From: an uncultured Actinomycetes bacterium
GTDB taxonomy: Bacteria > Actinomycetota > Actinomycetes > S36-B12
Reading direction: 5' to 3'
Assembly (NCBI GenBank): GCA_913061025.1
Contig: CAJXUJ010000002.1
Span: 1 to 33,449, forward strand
DNA length: 33,449 bases
Shown here piece after piece: positions 15,708-23,632 of this stretch. Both the position numbers and the translations under genes were made by a program. Position 1 is the first letter of the stretch; every line of letters starts with the position of its first letter. Under the pieces are notes generated by a model that saw only the letters and a list, made by a program, of their open reading frames with translations, was not told the origin of the DNA and searched no databases.

Positions 15708-16657
15708 CGGGCCTCCTGCTTCGGATCGCTGGTGCGCTCAACGACGGTTTCGATGAGACCGGCGACGAGGGCTGGCCACTGCAGTGGAACATCGTGCAGC
15801 GCGCCGTACCACCGCTGCAGGAAGAAAGCTGGTCCCAGACGACCAATGGCGGCTTCCCGGGCCTGGGCCCAGGCCCTGCTCATCCGGATTTCGGTATCGG
15901 CGCCGTCCTGCGACGAGTCGTCGCGCTCGGCTTCTTCGACCGCATCGTCAACCGCCAACGCGCGTTCCTCGCAGACAACCGCCCAGACCGGGCACCGAGG
16001 CGCCGCTATGTCTACGTCCGGGTCGTACGCGAACAGGCCATCAAGAACCGCCATATGCCGGTCCATGCCGAGTTTGGTCCAGATGTGTCCGGTGTCGTCC
16101 GTCCTGAAGGTCGGCGCGAGGGCATCACGGATGGACGCATCCCAGTAGGGGGAGAGGTCACCTTGCTCGATCGCCTGCCACAGCGACGGTTCGAGCATCC
16201 CTAGGGGCGGCGGCCGGAGAGCCTCGCGGACGTCGTCGGCGTCACCCGCCGCCCCCACCAGATGTCGGGGCCCGAAGATCCCCCCGTCGATGAGTACGGC
16301 CGAACGAATTCGGTCGGGGTGTCGGGTCGACGTTCGCAGCGCCACCGAGGCGCCCCAGGAATGACCGACGACGATCGCTTGTGGAATGTCGCAGGCGTCC
16401 ATAACGGCAACGACGTCGTCCGCGAGCCGGTCCATACCGAAATCAGAATCCGGCGTGGTCTGTGGGCCGCTGGCCTCACCATGTCCGCGTTGGTCGACCG
16501 TGATGACCCGAACGTTCCGTAGCCGGCCGACCACCGGATCCCAGTAATGCTGCTGTTGGGTCAGACCGTGCAACAAAATCACCGGAAGCGACGACGAATC
16601 ACCACCGTGGTCGTGGAAGACGACGACGGCTCCGTCTGACAAGGAAATCTGCATCAC
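15704..16657 (-). CDS. Alpha/beta hydrolase
   Basis: A 317-residue alpha/beta-hydrolase-fold protein. Seen: VILLHGLTQQQHYWD (oxyanion region), DQRGHGEASG, VVGHSWGASVAL with the nucleophile Ser100, and ALHDVPLQWPALVAGL with the probable catalytic His. A charged insert (about 235-262, with many Glu and Asp) precedes the last helices. The substrate is unknown; it pairs with a PAC2 gene through an ATGA overlap. The start is GTG at 16657 or the next codon ATG at 16654. TAGCGT (16663-16668) lies 5 bases before the GTG, close to the leaderless spacing of other genes. Confidence 0.88.
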   Translation of the reverse strand: MMQISLSDGAVVVFHDHGGDSSSLPVILLHGLTQQQHYWDPVVGRLRNVRVITVDQRGHGEASGPQTTPDSDFGMDRLADDVVAVMDACDIPQAIVVGHSWGASVALRTSTRHPDRIRSAVLIDGGIFGPRHLVGAAGDADDVREALRPPPLGMLEPSLWQAIEQGDLSPYWDASIRDALAPTFRTDDTGHIWTKLGMDRHMAVLDGLFAYDPDVDIAAPRCPVWAVVCEERALAVDDAVEEAERDDSSQDGADTEIRMSRAWAQAREAAIGRLGPAFFLQRWYGALHDVPLQWPALVAGLIETVVERTSDPKQEAR

Positions 16658-16735
16658 GCCACACGCTAGCGCGCCAATGGGCCCGGTGGTCTCGGTAGTC
16701 TCAGAACCACACCCACAGGTCAGGAAAGGCCCTTC

Positions 16736-17467
16736 GTGTCGTCCGTATCCCCGTCCCTATCGCCGTCTGTATCCCCAGGCGCGATTCCGGCGGCGGTCCT
16801 GTTCGACATGGACGGCACGCTCGTGGACAGCGAGCATCTTTGGCTCGCGGCAGAGATCGAGGTGATGGCTGACTTGGGGACCGCCTGGACCTCCGCGGAC
16901 CAAGAACACTGCCTCGGTGGGCCGCTCGAGCGCGTCTCGGACTACATGGTCGAACGCAGCGCTACGTCGCTATCGAGTCCAGAGGTGGGGCAACGCCTGC
17001 TGGCTGCAATCGAAAACCGAATGCGATCCGAACCGTTGGCCTGGCGACCTGGGGCTCTGGACCTGCTACGCGAGTGTCGGAGCCTTCGGGTCCCGACAGC
17101 TCTAGTGACGGCGTCCTGGGGGGTTCTCGTCGAGGCGTTGGCCGAGCGCATGCGCGACGAGGTCGGGGAAGCACCCTTCGATGCGGTGGTGGCCGGCGAC
17201 GACATCACCAACAGCAAACCCCATCCGGAGCCCTACGAGACGGCGGCACGACTATTGGACGTGACCCCGGCCCAGGCTCTCGCGATCGAGGATTCACCGA
17301 CCGGGGTGCGCTCGGCGGTTGCAGCCGGATGCGTGGTGGTCGCTGTTCCGCACATCGCGACTATCGATGCCTCGAGCGGTGCCCATCTCGTCACGGACTC
17401 GCTGCGGGGCCGCAGTCTGTTGGAGCTGTGGCACCTCGCGTCTAGCGATGGCACTGTCCACGACTAA
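16736..17467 (+). CDS. HAD-superfamily phosphatase (beta-phosphoglucomutase-like)
   Basis: A 243-residue HAD hydrolase with a helical cap of the C1 type. Motif I is LFDMDGTLVDSEHLW (nucleophile Asp24, acid/base Asp26), motif II Thr125 in LVTASWG, motif III Lys161 in SKPHPEPY, and motif IV IEDSPTGV (Glu185, Asp186). The signature matches the phosphoglucomutase/phosphatase group; the substrate is unknown. An odd N-terminus repeats SVSPSLSPSVSP before the fold begins. GTG at 16736 has AGGAAAGG about 7 bases upstream, and TAGTCT (16696-16701) may be its -10, giving a short 5' leader. Confidence 0.92.
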   Translation: MSSVSPSLSPSVSPGAIPAAVLFDMDGTLVDSEHLWLAAEIEVMADLGTAWTSADQEHCLGGPLERVSDYMVERSATSLSSPEVGQRLLAAIENRMRSEPLAWRPGALDLLRECRSLRVPTALVTASWGVLVEALAERMRDEVGEAPFDAVVAGDDITNSKPHPEPYETAARLLDVTPAQALAIEDSPTGVRSAVAAGCVVVAVPHIATIDASSGAHLVTDSLRGRSLLELWHLASSDGTVHD

Positions 17468-17488
17468 CGCAAATATCAGATTCGCGCC

Positions 17489-18322
17489 TCAAGCCGAGAC
17501 ACCCGGTAGTGCGGGCATAGGCGGTGGAGTCCCATCGAAACTCGGGCAGAACTCCTTGAATGAGCACCAGCCACACAGGGCCGAGGGCGACGATGCGAAT
17601 CCCTGCTCCGATCGCGCCGCAGATGAGATCGCACTAGCGATCGCGGTGATTTTCCGCTCGGTGGCCAGCAGTTCCTCGGTTCCCGGCTCATACGCCAGGC
17701 GCTGGCCATCGCCGAGGTACAGCAGTTCCAATCGGGCAGGTACATCGCCGTTGATTCGCCACCATAGGAGGGCATAGAACCGCATCTGGAAAAGCGCCTT
17801 GGCTTCGAAACCCTGTCCGGGGCTGCGCCCGGTCTTGTAGTCAACGAGCCGGACCAACCCCTGTGCCGACCGATCCACTCGATCGATGTATCCGCGAAGA
17901 GCCAGACCCGATTCCATCTCCACCGACACCGACATCTCCAGGGCGTGCGGCTCCAGGCGTCGTGGATCCTCCAACTGAAAATAGGTTTCTAAAAGGCTCC
18001 TCGCCGGCGCCACGATCGCGTTCGCAACCGCTTCGGCGGACTCCGCGTCCACCTTCACGCCCTCGAGCAGCGCGGCCGCGTCCTGTGGTTTCTCCTGTTG
18101 CAGGATCTCCCAGCGACGAGCGAAATATCCAACCGCGGACTCGACAGTGCGCTCCGCAGGGTTAGCGCCGAATAGATCCTCCAACGCGCCGTGGACGAGG
18201 GTCCCGCGAACGGCCGCGGCCGACGGCTCCTCGGGCAGCCTGTCGATGACGCGCAGTCGGTACAGCAGCGGACAGGTGAGGAAATCGTTCGCCCTGGATG
18301 GAGATAACGACGTCGGGAACAC
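17489..18322 (-). CDS. RecB-family PD-(D/E)XK exonuclease with Fe-S cysteines
   Basis: A 277-residue single-domain nuclease related to the C-terminal domain of RecB/AddB and to Cas4. Seen: LSPSRANDFLTCPLLYRLR with Cys17, RGTLVHGALE with His44, GYIDRVD with Asp147, VDYKTG with Asp161 and Lys163, QMRFY (Gln179, Tyr183), and a C-terminal CGWCSFKEFC with Cys250, Cys253 and Cys259. The one-plus-three cysteine arrangement is that of 4Fe-4S nucleases. The frame stays open to 18562, but I place the start at GTG 18322: TACAGT ends 6 bases upstream and the conserved LSPSR begins there. It is divergent from trmI, as in Mycobacterium (Rv2119). The role is probably in DNA repair, not established. Confidence 0.88.
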   Translation of the reverse strand: MFPTSLSPSRANDFLTCPLLYRLRVIDRLPEEPSAAAVRGTLVHGALEDLFGANPAERTVESAVGYFARRWEILQQEKPQDAAALLEGVKVDAESAEAVANAIVAPARSLLETYFQLEDPRRLEPHALEMSVSVEMESGLALRGYIDRVDRSAQGLVRLVDYKTGRSPGQGFEAKALFQMRFYALLWWRINGDVPARLELLYLGDGQRLAYEPGTEELLATERKITAIASAISSAARSEQGFASSPSALCGWCSFKEFCPSFDGTPPPMPALPGVSA

Positions 18323-18328
18323 CCGTTC

Positions 18329-18334
18329 ACTGTA
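18329..18334 (-). promoter_or_regulatory. RecB-like gene -10 TACAGT (leaderless)
   Basis: TACAGT on the minus strand ends 6 bases before GTG at 18322. A TTGACG lies further upstream (18356-18361), but at 21 bases it is too far to be a standard -35. Confidence 0.6.
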
Positions 18335-18367
18335 CGGCGGGATGCGCGAGCGAGGCGTCAACGTCGC

Positions 18368-18373
18368 TAGGGT
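18368..18373 (+). promoter_or_regulatory. trmI -10 TAGGGT (leaderless)
   Basis: TAGGGT ends 6 bases before ATG at 18380 with no Shine-Dalgarno. It is back to back with the RecB-like promoter in a 57-base gap. Confidence 0.65.
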
Positions 18374-18379
18374 CGCCCG

Positions 18380-19339
18380 ATGGCCCGACGTCGCCCCGCC
18401 CATCCACCCGCACCCCGGGACGACGTAGAAGTGGGACCGCGTCCGACGGGTCCGATCGGGCCGGGTGAATTGGTGCAGATGACCGACACCCGGGGAGTCA
18501 AGACCACCATCACCACCCAACCTGGTGCCGTGCTCCACACCCACCGCGGTCAGATTCCGCACGATTCGATCATCGGCTCGAGCGAGGGCTCGATCACGAC
18601 GTCCACCAGGGGAATCGACTATCTGATCCAGCGACCCCAGCTGGACGACTACGTCTTGGGCATGCCTCGTCAGGCGGCCGTCATCTACCCGAAGGATGCG
18701 GCCCGCATCGTGGCGCTGGGAGATATCGGTAGTGGCTCGCGGGTCCTGGAAGCCGGGGTCGGTTCCGGCGCTTTGACGTGTTACCTGTTGAAGGCCGCCG
18801 GCCCCTCGGGTGCGGTGACCAGCGTTGAACGACGATCGGACTTCGCCGAGGTGGCTTCAGAAAACGTCTGCCGATGGTTTGGGGGAGATCCCCGTTCGTG
18901 GACGCTCATCGAGGGTGACCTCGTCGACCTTCCCGAAGCAGAGGTGGCTGCCGAGACCATAGACGCGCTCATCCTCGACATGCTGGCGCCGTGGGAGTGC
19001 CTGGACGTGGCCGACCGAATCGTGCGCGCCGGTGGCGCACTCGTTGCCTATGTGGCAACCACGACACAACTGTCCCGCTTCGTCGAAACGCTCCGGATAA
19101 CCGGACGCTGGACCGAGCCCCGATCCGAGGAGAGCATCCTTCGAACCTGGCACCTCGATGGTCTCGCCGTCAGACCGGACCACCGAATGTCCGGTCACAC
19201 CGGGTTCCTCGTTTCCGCCCGCCACATGGCGGCTGGGCAACATGCCCCCGCTCGACGTCGCAGACCCGCACCCGGGGCCTACGGCGAGGACTACCAGGGA
19301 CCGGGTGCGCAGCAGGTGGATGGCGGAGAAGCGGGTTAG
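18380..19339 (+). CDS. trmI: tRNA (adenine(58)-N1)-methyltransferase
   Basis: A 319-residue SAM-dependent enzyme that methylates A58 in the T-loop of tRNA, forming a tetramer in known members. Seen: N-terminal VQMTDTRGVKTTITTQPGA, FHTHRG-like LHTHRGQIPHDSIIG, MPRQAAVIYPKDAA, the SAM motif EAGVGSGALT at 124-133, LDMLAPWE with Asp200, and YVATTTQLSRFVE. It matches the Mycobacterium Rv2118c enzyme closely in motif order. The C-terminal tail (about 290-319) is basic and Pro/Gly-rich. ATG at 18380 follows TAGGGT with a 6-base gap. The stop TAG is also the start of a TAGGGT hexamer that probably serves arc. Confidence 0.95.
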   Translation: MARRRPAHPPAPRDDVEVGPRPTGPIGPGELVQMTDTRGVKTTITTQPGAVLHTHRGQIPHDSIIGSSEGSITTSTRGIDYLIQRPQLDDYVLGMPRQAAVIYPKDAARIVALGDIGSGSRVLEAGVGSGALTCYLLKAAGPSGAVTSVERRSDFAEVASENVCRWFGGDPRSWTLIEGDLVDLPEAEVAAETIDALILDMLAPWECLDVADRIVRAGGALVAYVATTTQLSRFVETLRITGRWTEPRSEESILRTWHLDGLAVRPDHRMSGHTGFLVSARHMAAGQHAPARRRRPAPGAYGEDYQGPGAQQVDGGEAG

Positions 19340-19342
19340 GGT
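19337..19342 (+). promoter_or_regulatory. Probable arc -10 TAGGGT overlapping the trmI stop
   Basis: TAGGGT begins with the TAG stop of trmI (19337-19339). A start about 7 bases downstream would give arc a leader of about 40 bases carrying its AAGGAGG site. No clear -35 is visible. Confidence 0.5.
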
Positions 19343-19389
19343 CGGGGGACCCGCACGAGGGGCGCCACGACCAGCGCAAGGAGGATCCG

Positions 19390-21045
19390 ATGAGTCAGCC
19401 GAGTCCGGAGAGCCGTCTTCTCGCCCTGGAATCAGCCCTCAGTGAGGTTCGGGGAGAACTGACGGCCCAGAAGGATCACAATCAGCGTCTCATCAACACC
19501 CTGCGAGATGCCCGTGAACAAATCGTCGCCCTGAAAGCCGAGGTAGATCGACTCGGCGAGCCACCGAGTGGGTACGCAACGTTCGTCCAGGCCCACGAGG
19601 ACGGCTCGGTGGACATCATCGCGTCGGGCCGCAAGATGCGCGTGGCAGTGAGTCCCGGGGTGGGCTCCGACACCCTGACGCCCGGCCAAGAGGTTGTCCT
19701 CAACGAATCCATGAACATCGTGGGTGCGCGGGAATTTGAGGTCATCGGCGACATCGTGACGTTCAAGGAGATGCTCGGAACCGACCGATGTGTGGTGGTT
19801 GCCAACGCCGACGAAGAACGCGTCGTCCGGCTGGCCGATTCGCTCGCCGGTTCAACACTGCGCGCCGGTGAAGCCCTGCTGTGCGACCTCAAGAGCGGCT
19901 ATGTGATCGAGCAGATTCCCCGGGCCGAGATGGAAGAACTGGTCCTGGAAGAAGTTCCGGACATCGGCTACGAGCAAATCGGCGGTCTTCTCAATCAGAT
20001 CGAATCGATCCGCGACGCCGTCGAACTCCCGTACGTGCACGCGGACCTCTTCGCCGAACACGATTTGCGGGCGCCCAAGGGCATCCTGCTGTACGGACCG
20101 CCCGGGTGCGGCAAGACTCTGATTGCCAAGGCGGTCGCGAATTCCCTCGCGAAGAAAGTCGCTGAGAAGACCGGTCAGCACGAGGCCAAGAGTTACTTCC
20201 TGAATATCAAGGGACCAGAACTCCTCAATAAGTACGTCGGCGAGACAGAGCGCCATATTCGATTGGTCTTCCAGCGCGCGCGCGAGAAGGCGTCCGAGGG
20301 CATGCCTGTGATCGTGTTCTTCGACGAGATGGATTCGCTTTTCCGAACCCGTGGCAGCGGAGTGAGCAGCGACGTCGAGAACACGATCGTTCCTCAACTC
20401 CTCAGCGAGATCGACGGCGTGGAGAGTCTGGAGAACGTGATCGTCATTGGCGCCTCGAACCGCGAGGACATGATCGATCCAGCGATCCTGCGCCCCGGGC
20501 GCCTCGATGTGAAGATCAAGATCGAGCGGCCCGACGCCGAGGCCGCTCGGGACATCATGAGCAAGTACCTCGTGTCGAGTCTGCCGATCCATCGCGATGA
20601 TCTAGCCGAACACGGCGGCAACGCCGATGCCGCCTGCTCGTCGATGATCGAACGAGCCATCGAGCGTATGTATGCCGACTCCGACGAGAACCGGTTCCTG
20701 GAAGTCACGTACGAGGGTGGGGACAAAGAGGTTCTCTACTTCAAGGACTTCAACTCCGGAGCGATGCTGGAGAACATCGTCGCCCGCGCGAAGAAGTCGG
20801 CGATCAAGGAGTTCCTTGATACCGGGGAAAAGGGCATCCGCGTTCAGCACCTGCTCGACGCCTGCCTCGACGAGTTCCGCGAAAACGAGGATCTACCCAA
20901 CACGACGAACCCGGACGACTGGGCGAGGATCTCGGGCAAGAAGGGCGAGCGAATCGTCTTTATCCGGACACTGATCCAAGGCAAGCAGGGTGGCAGCCCC
21001 GGGCGTTCCATCGACAACGTCGCGAACACCGGCCAGTACCTGTAG
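19390..21045 (+). CDS. arc: Proteasome-associated ATPase ARC/Mpa
   Basis: A 551-residue AAA ATPase that forms a hexameric ring on the 20S core, recognises Pup and unfolds pupylated substrates. Seen: an N-terminal coiled coil (about 5-56), the two OB-fold region (about 60-175), Walker A GPPGCGKT at 236-243, pore loop KYVGE at 281-285, Walker B VIVFFDEMD at 307-315, SNRED sensor 1, and RPGRLD at 368-373. It ends in GQYL, the C-terminal Tyr-Leu docking tail needed for proteasome-gate opening. ATG at 19390 has AAGGAGG with 5-base spacing. The frame is open further upstream, but that part is the trmI shadow. Confidence 0.97.
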   Translation: MSQPSPESRLLALESALSEVRGELTAQKDHNQRLINTLRDAREQIVALKAEVDRLGEPPSGYATFVQAHEDGSVDIIASGRKMRVAVSPGVGSDTLTPGQEVVLNESMNIVGAREFEVIGDIVTFKEMLGTDRCVVVANADEERVVRLADSLAGSTLRAGEALLCDLKSGYVIEQIPRAEMEELVLEEVPDIGYEQIGGLLNQIESIRDAVELPYVHADLFAEHDLRAPKGILLYGPPGCGKTLIAKAVANSLAKKVAEKTGQHEAKSYFLNIKGPELLNKYVGETERHIRLVFQRAREKASEGMPVIVFFDEMDSLFRTRGSGVSSDVENTIVPQLLSEIDGVESLENVIVIGASNREDMIDPAILRPGRLDVKIKIERPDAEAARDIMSKYLVSSLPIHRDDLAEHGGNADAACSSMIERAIERMYADSDENRFLEVTYEGGDKEVLYFKDFNSGAMLENIVARAKKSAIKEFLDTGEKGIRVQHLLDACLDEFRENEDLPNTTNPDDWARISGKKGERIVFIRTLIQGKQGGSPGRSIDNVANTGQYL

Positions 21046-21075
21046 GGGTGGAGTGGGGATCGTTGAGGTGACGCC

Positions 21076-22596
21076 ATGAGCGTTCACCGGATCATGGGGT
21101 TGGAGACCGAATACGGCATTAGCGTGCCCGGCCACCCCACGATGAACGCGATGGTCACGTCGTCGCAGATCGTCAATGCCTACGCGCAACTCGTATCCGA
21201 TCGCAGTCGGGGCAAGACTCGCTGGGACTACGACGAAGAATCGCCATTGCGTGACGCTCGCGGATTCGACATGAGTAGGGCCGAGGCGGACCCCTCGCAG
21301 CTCACCGATGAGGACCTCGGCCTGGCAAACGTGATCCTGCCCAATGGCGCCCGTCTTTATGTGGATCACGCGCACCCGGAGTATTCGACCCCCGAGATCA
21401 CGAACCCACGGGACGCCGTCCTGTGGGATCGAGCGGGAGTCGAGGTCATGCACGAGGCCATGGAGGCTGCTGCCGCCACACCCGGGGGCAACCGCATCCT
21501 GCTGTACAAGAACAACACCGACAACAAAGGTGCGTCCTACGGGTGCCATGAGAACTACCTCATGCGACGAAGCACTCCGTTCTCCGATGTGGTGCGTCAT
21601 CTGACACCGTTCTTCATCACCCGACAGGTCTTCACCGGAGCCGGCAGGTTAGGAATCGGCCAAGACGGTCGAAAGTCGGCCTTTCAACTGAGCCAGCGGG
21701 CGGACTTCTTCGAGGTCGAAGTCGGTCTGGAAACCACATTGAAGCGACCCATCATCAACACCCGTGACGAACCTCATGCCGATCCTGAGAAATATCGGAG
21801 ACTGCACGTGATCGTGGGTGACGCGAACCTCAGCGATACCGCCACGTATCTGAAGATGGGAACCACCGCCATCGTCCTCTCGATGATCGAAGACTGCTTC
21901 CTCGACACCTTCGATGCCATGCCGCTCGAGCCGGTCGCGGAGATGCACCGCGTTTCCCACGACCCGTCCCTGAAGCACCTCATGTCCCTGTCCGGCGGGC
22001 GACACCTCACGGCCATCGAAGTCCAACGGATGTTCCACGAGAAGGCTTGGGAGTTTTGCGATTCACGGTGGGGATCGGACTACGACGAACAGACCAAGGA
22101 CGTCCTCGACCTGTGGGGGCAGCACCTGGAAGCCCTGGAATCCGACCCCGCCACCGTCGCCAGCACCGTCGACTGGGTGGCCAAACTCGGATTGCTCGAG
22201 GGTTACGTTCGCCGGGACGGTCTCGAATGGGATGACCCACGCCTGCAACTCGTCGACCTGCAATACGCCGATATCCGACCGGACAAGGGTCTCGCGGCCC
22301 GACTCGAGCAACGCGGGCGCCTGACCAGGATGTTCAGCGACGCTGAAGTCTCCGAGGCCCGGCACCGACCGCCATCGGACACTCGGGCCTATTTCCGTGG
22401 TGAATGCGTCCGCAGGTACGCCGACTCGGTAGCCGCCGCATCATGGGACTCGGTGGTTTTCGACATCGCCGGACGAGACTCCCTCCTCCGCGTTCCCACT
22501 CTCGAGCCAACCCGGGGAACCCGCGCCCACGTGGAACAGATTCTTGACTCCTCACCCGACGCCGCAGCTCTGATCGACGCGCTCACCGAGGAGTAG
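21076..22596 (+). CDS. dop: Depupylase/deamidase of Pup
   Basis: A 506-residue enzyme of the carboxylate-amine ligase fold that deamidates the Pup C-terminal Gln to Glu and removes Pup from proteins. Seen: IMGLETEYG with the metal-binding Glu at 10 and 12, a long charged loop at about 42-82 (the Dop loop, absent from PafA), LYVDHAHPEYSTPE with Asp97 at the conserved catalytic position, KNNTDNKGASYGCHENYL, and RPIINTRDEPHAD. The start ATG has GAGGTGA about 4-5 bases upstream, a strong Shine-Dalgarno. It is separated from arc by 30 bases and from pup by 17. Confidence 0.97.
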   Translation: MSVHRIMGLETEYGISVPGHPTMNAMVTSSQIVNAYAQLVSDRSRGKTRWDYDEESPLRDARGFDMSRAEADPSQLTDEDLGLANVILPNGARLYVDHAHPEYSTPEITNPRDAVLWDRAGVEVMHEAMEAAAATPGGNRILLYKNNTDNKGASYGCHENYLMRRSTPFSDVVRHLTPFFITRQVFTGAGRLGIGQDGRKSAFQLSQRADFFEVEVGLETTLKRPIINTRDEPHADPEKYRRLHVIVGDANLSDTATYLKMGTTAIVLSMIEDCFLDTFDAMPLEPVAEMHRVSHDPSLKHLMSLSGGRHLTAIEVQRMFHEKAWEFCDSRWGSDYDEQTKDVLDLWGQHLEALESDPATVASTVDWVAKLGLLEGYVRRDGLEWDDPRLQLVDLQYADIRPDKGLAARLEQRGRLTRMFSDAEVSEARHRPPSDTRAYFRGECVRRYADSVAAASWDSVVFDIAGRDSLLRVPTLEPTRGTRAHVEQILDSSPDAAALIDALTEE

Positions 22597-22601
22597 CCGG
22601 T

Positions 22602-22607
22602 TACGCT
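22602..22607 (+). promoter_or_regulatory. pup -10 TACGCT (leaderless)
   Basis: TACGCT ends 6 bases before the pup ATG, in the 17-base gap after dop. The lack of a Shine-Dalgarno supports an internal leaderless promoter for pup-prcB-prcA. Confidence 0.6.
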
Positions 22608-22613
22608 GACCTC

Positions 22614-22814
22614 ATGGTTTCCCGTGAGAATGCAGAGCAGCGCAAGTCCCAGCGACGCGACGAGCACGAGGACGAGGTCGTCACGACGGGCTCCGTCGAG
22701 GCCAATGAGGAGCTTGCGGAGGACGTGGACGCCATCCTCGACGAAATCGACGGCGTACTCGAGGAGAACGCCGAGGATTTCGTGAAGTCCTTCGTGCAAA
22801 AGGGCGGCCAGTGA
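22614..22814 (+). CDS. pup: Prokaryotic ubiquitin-like protein Pup
   Basis: A 66-residue, very acidic, intrinsically disordered modifier. The helical part that binds the ARC coiled coil is about 25-55. The C-terminus is GGQ (64-66), so Dop must deamidate it to Glu before PafA forms the isopeptide bond with substrate lysines. Only three lysines are present (11, 58, 63). The start lacks a Shine-Dalgarno; TACGCT (22602-22607) ends 6 bases before ATG, indicating a promoter of its own and a leaderless transcript in addition to read-through from dop. The stop overlaps the prcB GTG. Confidence 0.97.
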   Translation: MVSRENAEQRKSQRRDEHEDEVVTTGSVEANEELAEDVDAILDEIDGVLEENAEDFVKSFVQKGGQ

Positions 22815-23632
22815 GCACTGATCTCGCAGGTGCGTTCGGGCTTGTCGGTTCAGCGTCCTTTGCCGAGTTCTTGAACGCCTCGGGGAACACGGCTCTCCAG
22901 CCGGCCACGGGAACCATCGATGCCCCCCATGGCACCACCATCGTGGCCATGGTGTTCGACGGCGGCGTGGTGATGGCTGGTGATCGGCGAGCCACCATGG
23001 GAAACGTCATCGCACAAAAGGACGTCCAGAAAGTGTTCGAGGCCGACGAGTACTCCGTCGTCGGTATTGCCGGCACCGCCGGCATCGCCGTCGAGATAGT
23101 CCGACTCTTTCAGGTCGAGCTCGAGCATTACGAAAAGATCGAAGGCACCCAGTTGTCCCTGGAAGGGAAGGCGAATCGTCTTTCGACCCTTCTTCGCGGG
23201 AACCTCGGTATGGCAATGCAGGGCCTCGCTGTTGTGCCCCTCTTCGCGGGGTTCGATGTGTCGCATGACCGAGGTCGGATCTTTTCCTACGACGTCACCG
23301 GTGGACGATACGAAGAGCACGACTTCTACGCCGTCGGCTCGGGCTCGACATTCGCCCGCGGATCGCTCAAGAAGCTGTTCCATGCGGATGCGACAGCCGA
23401 TCAGGCGACGCGCATCGTGCTCGAAGCCTTATACGACGCCGCGGATGACGACAGCGCAACCAGCGGTCCGGATCTTGCCCGGCGCATCTTCCCGATCGTG
23501 TCCGTCGTGACCACCGACGGCGTACGGACGGTCGATCAGGCCGAGATCGCGACCCTTGCCGAGCAGATGCTCCAGGAAAGGCTCGAACGGCCAAACGGCC
23601 CACGTGCGCGAGTGGAAGGAGATGCCTCATGA
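22811..23632 (+). CDS. prcB: Proteasome subunit beta
   Basis: A 273-residue catalytic beta subunit made as a precursor. The propeptide is 41 residues and is removed autocatalytically before Thr42 in HGTTIVA. The active-site residues have exact family spacing: Thr42, Asp58 in GDRRAT and Lys74 correspond to mature residues 1, 17 and 33. Further conserved parts are VGIAGTAGIAVE, ELEHYEKIEG, ARGSLKKLF and the YDAADDDSATSGPDLARRIFP segment. GTG at 22811 overlaps the pup stop (GTGA) and the end overlaps prcA (ATGA), giving tight coupling of pup, prcB and prcA. Confidence 0.97.
   Translation: MSTDLAGAFGLVGSASFAEFLNASGNTALQPATGTIDAPHGTTIVAMVFDGGVVMAGDRRATMGNVIAQKDVQKVFEADEYSVVGIAGTAGIAVEIVRLFQVELEHYEKIEGTQLSLEGKANRLSTLLRGNLGMAMQGLAVVPLFAGFDVSHDRGRIFSYDVTGGRYEEHDFYAVGSGSTFARGSLKKLFHADATADQATRIVLEALYDAADDDSATSGPDLARRIFPIVSVVTTDGVRTVDQAEIATLAEQMLQERLERPNGPRARVEGDAS

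Noticed and set aside
18323..18562. Upstream extension of the RecB-like nuclease by 80 codons
   Set aside because: It would run into the divergent trmI coding region, has no conserved motif, and the GTG at 18322 has a matching -10 hexamer.
18991..19389. Upstream extension of arc
   Set aside because: It overlaps trmI in another frame, and the ATG at 19390 has a strong AAGGAGG site and begins the expected coiled-coil domain.
19482..20592. Several minus-strand open frames opposite arc
   Set aside because: They are mirror frames of a strongly codon-biased AAA ATPase gene with no independent start signals or motifs.
22842..22865. TTGTCGGTT resembling the PafBC-dependent (RecA-NDp) promoter element
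   Set aside because: It lies inside prcB and the base positions eight bases later do not give a TAnnnT -10, so it is probably chance. A similar TTGTCGGAT near 3071 also fails.
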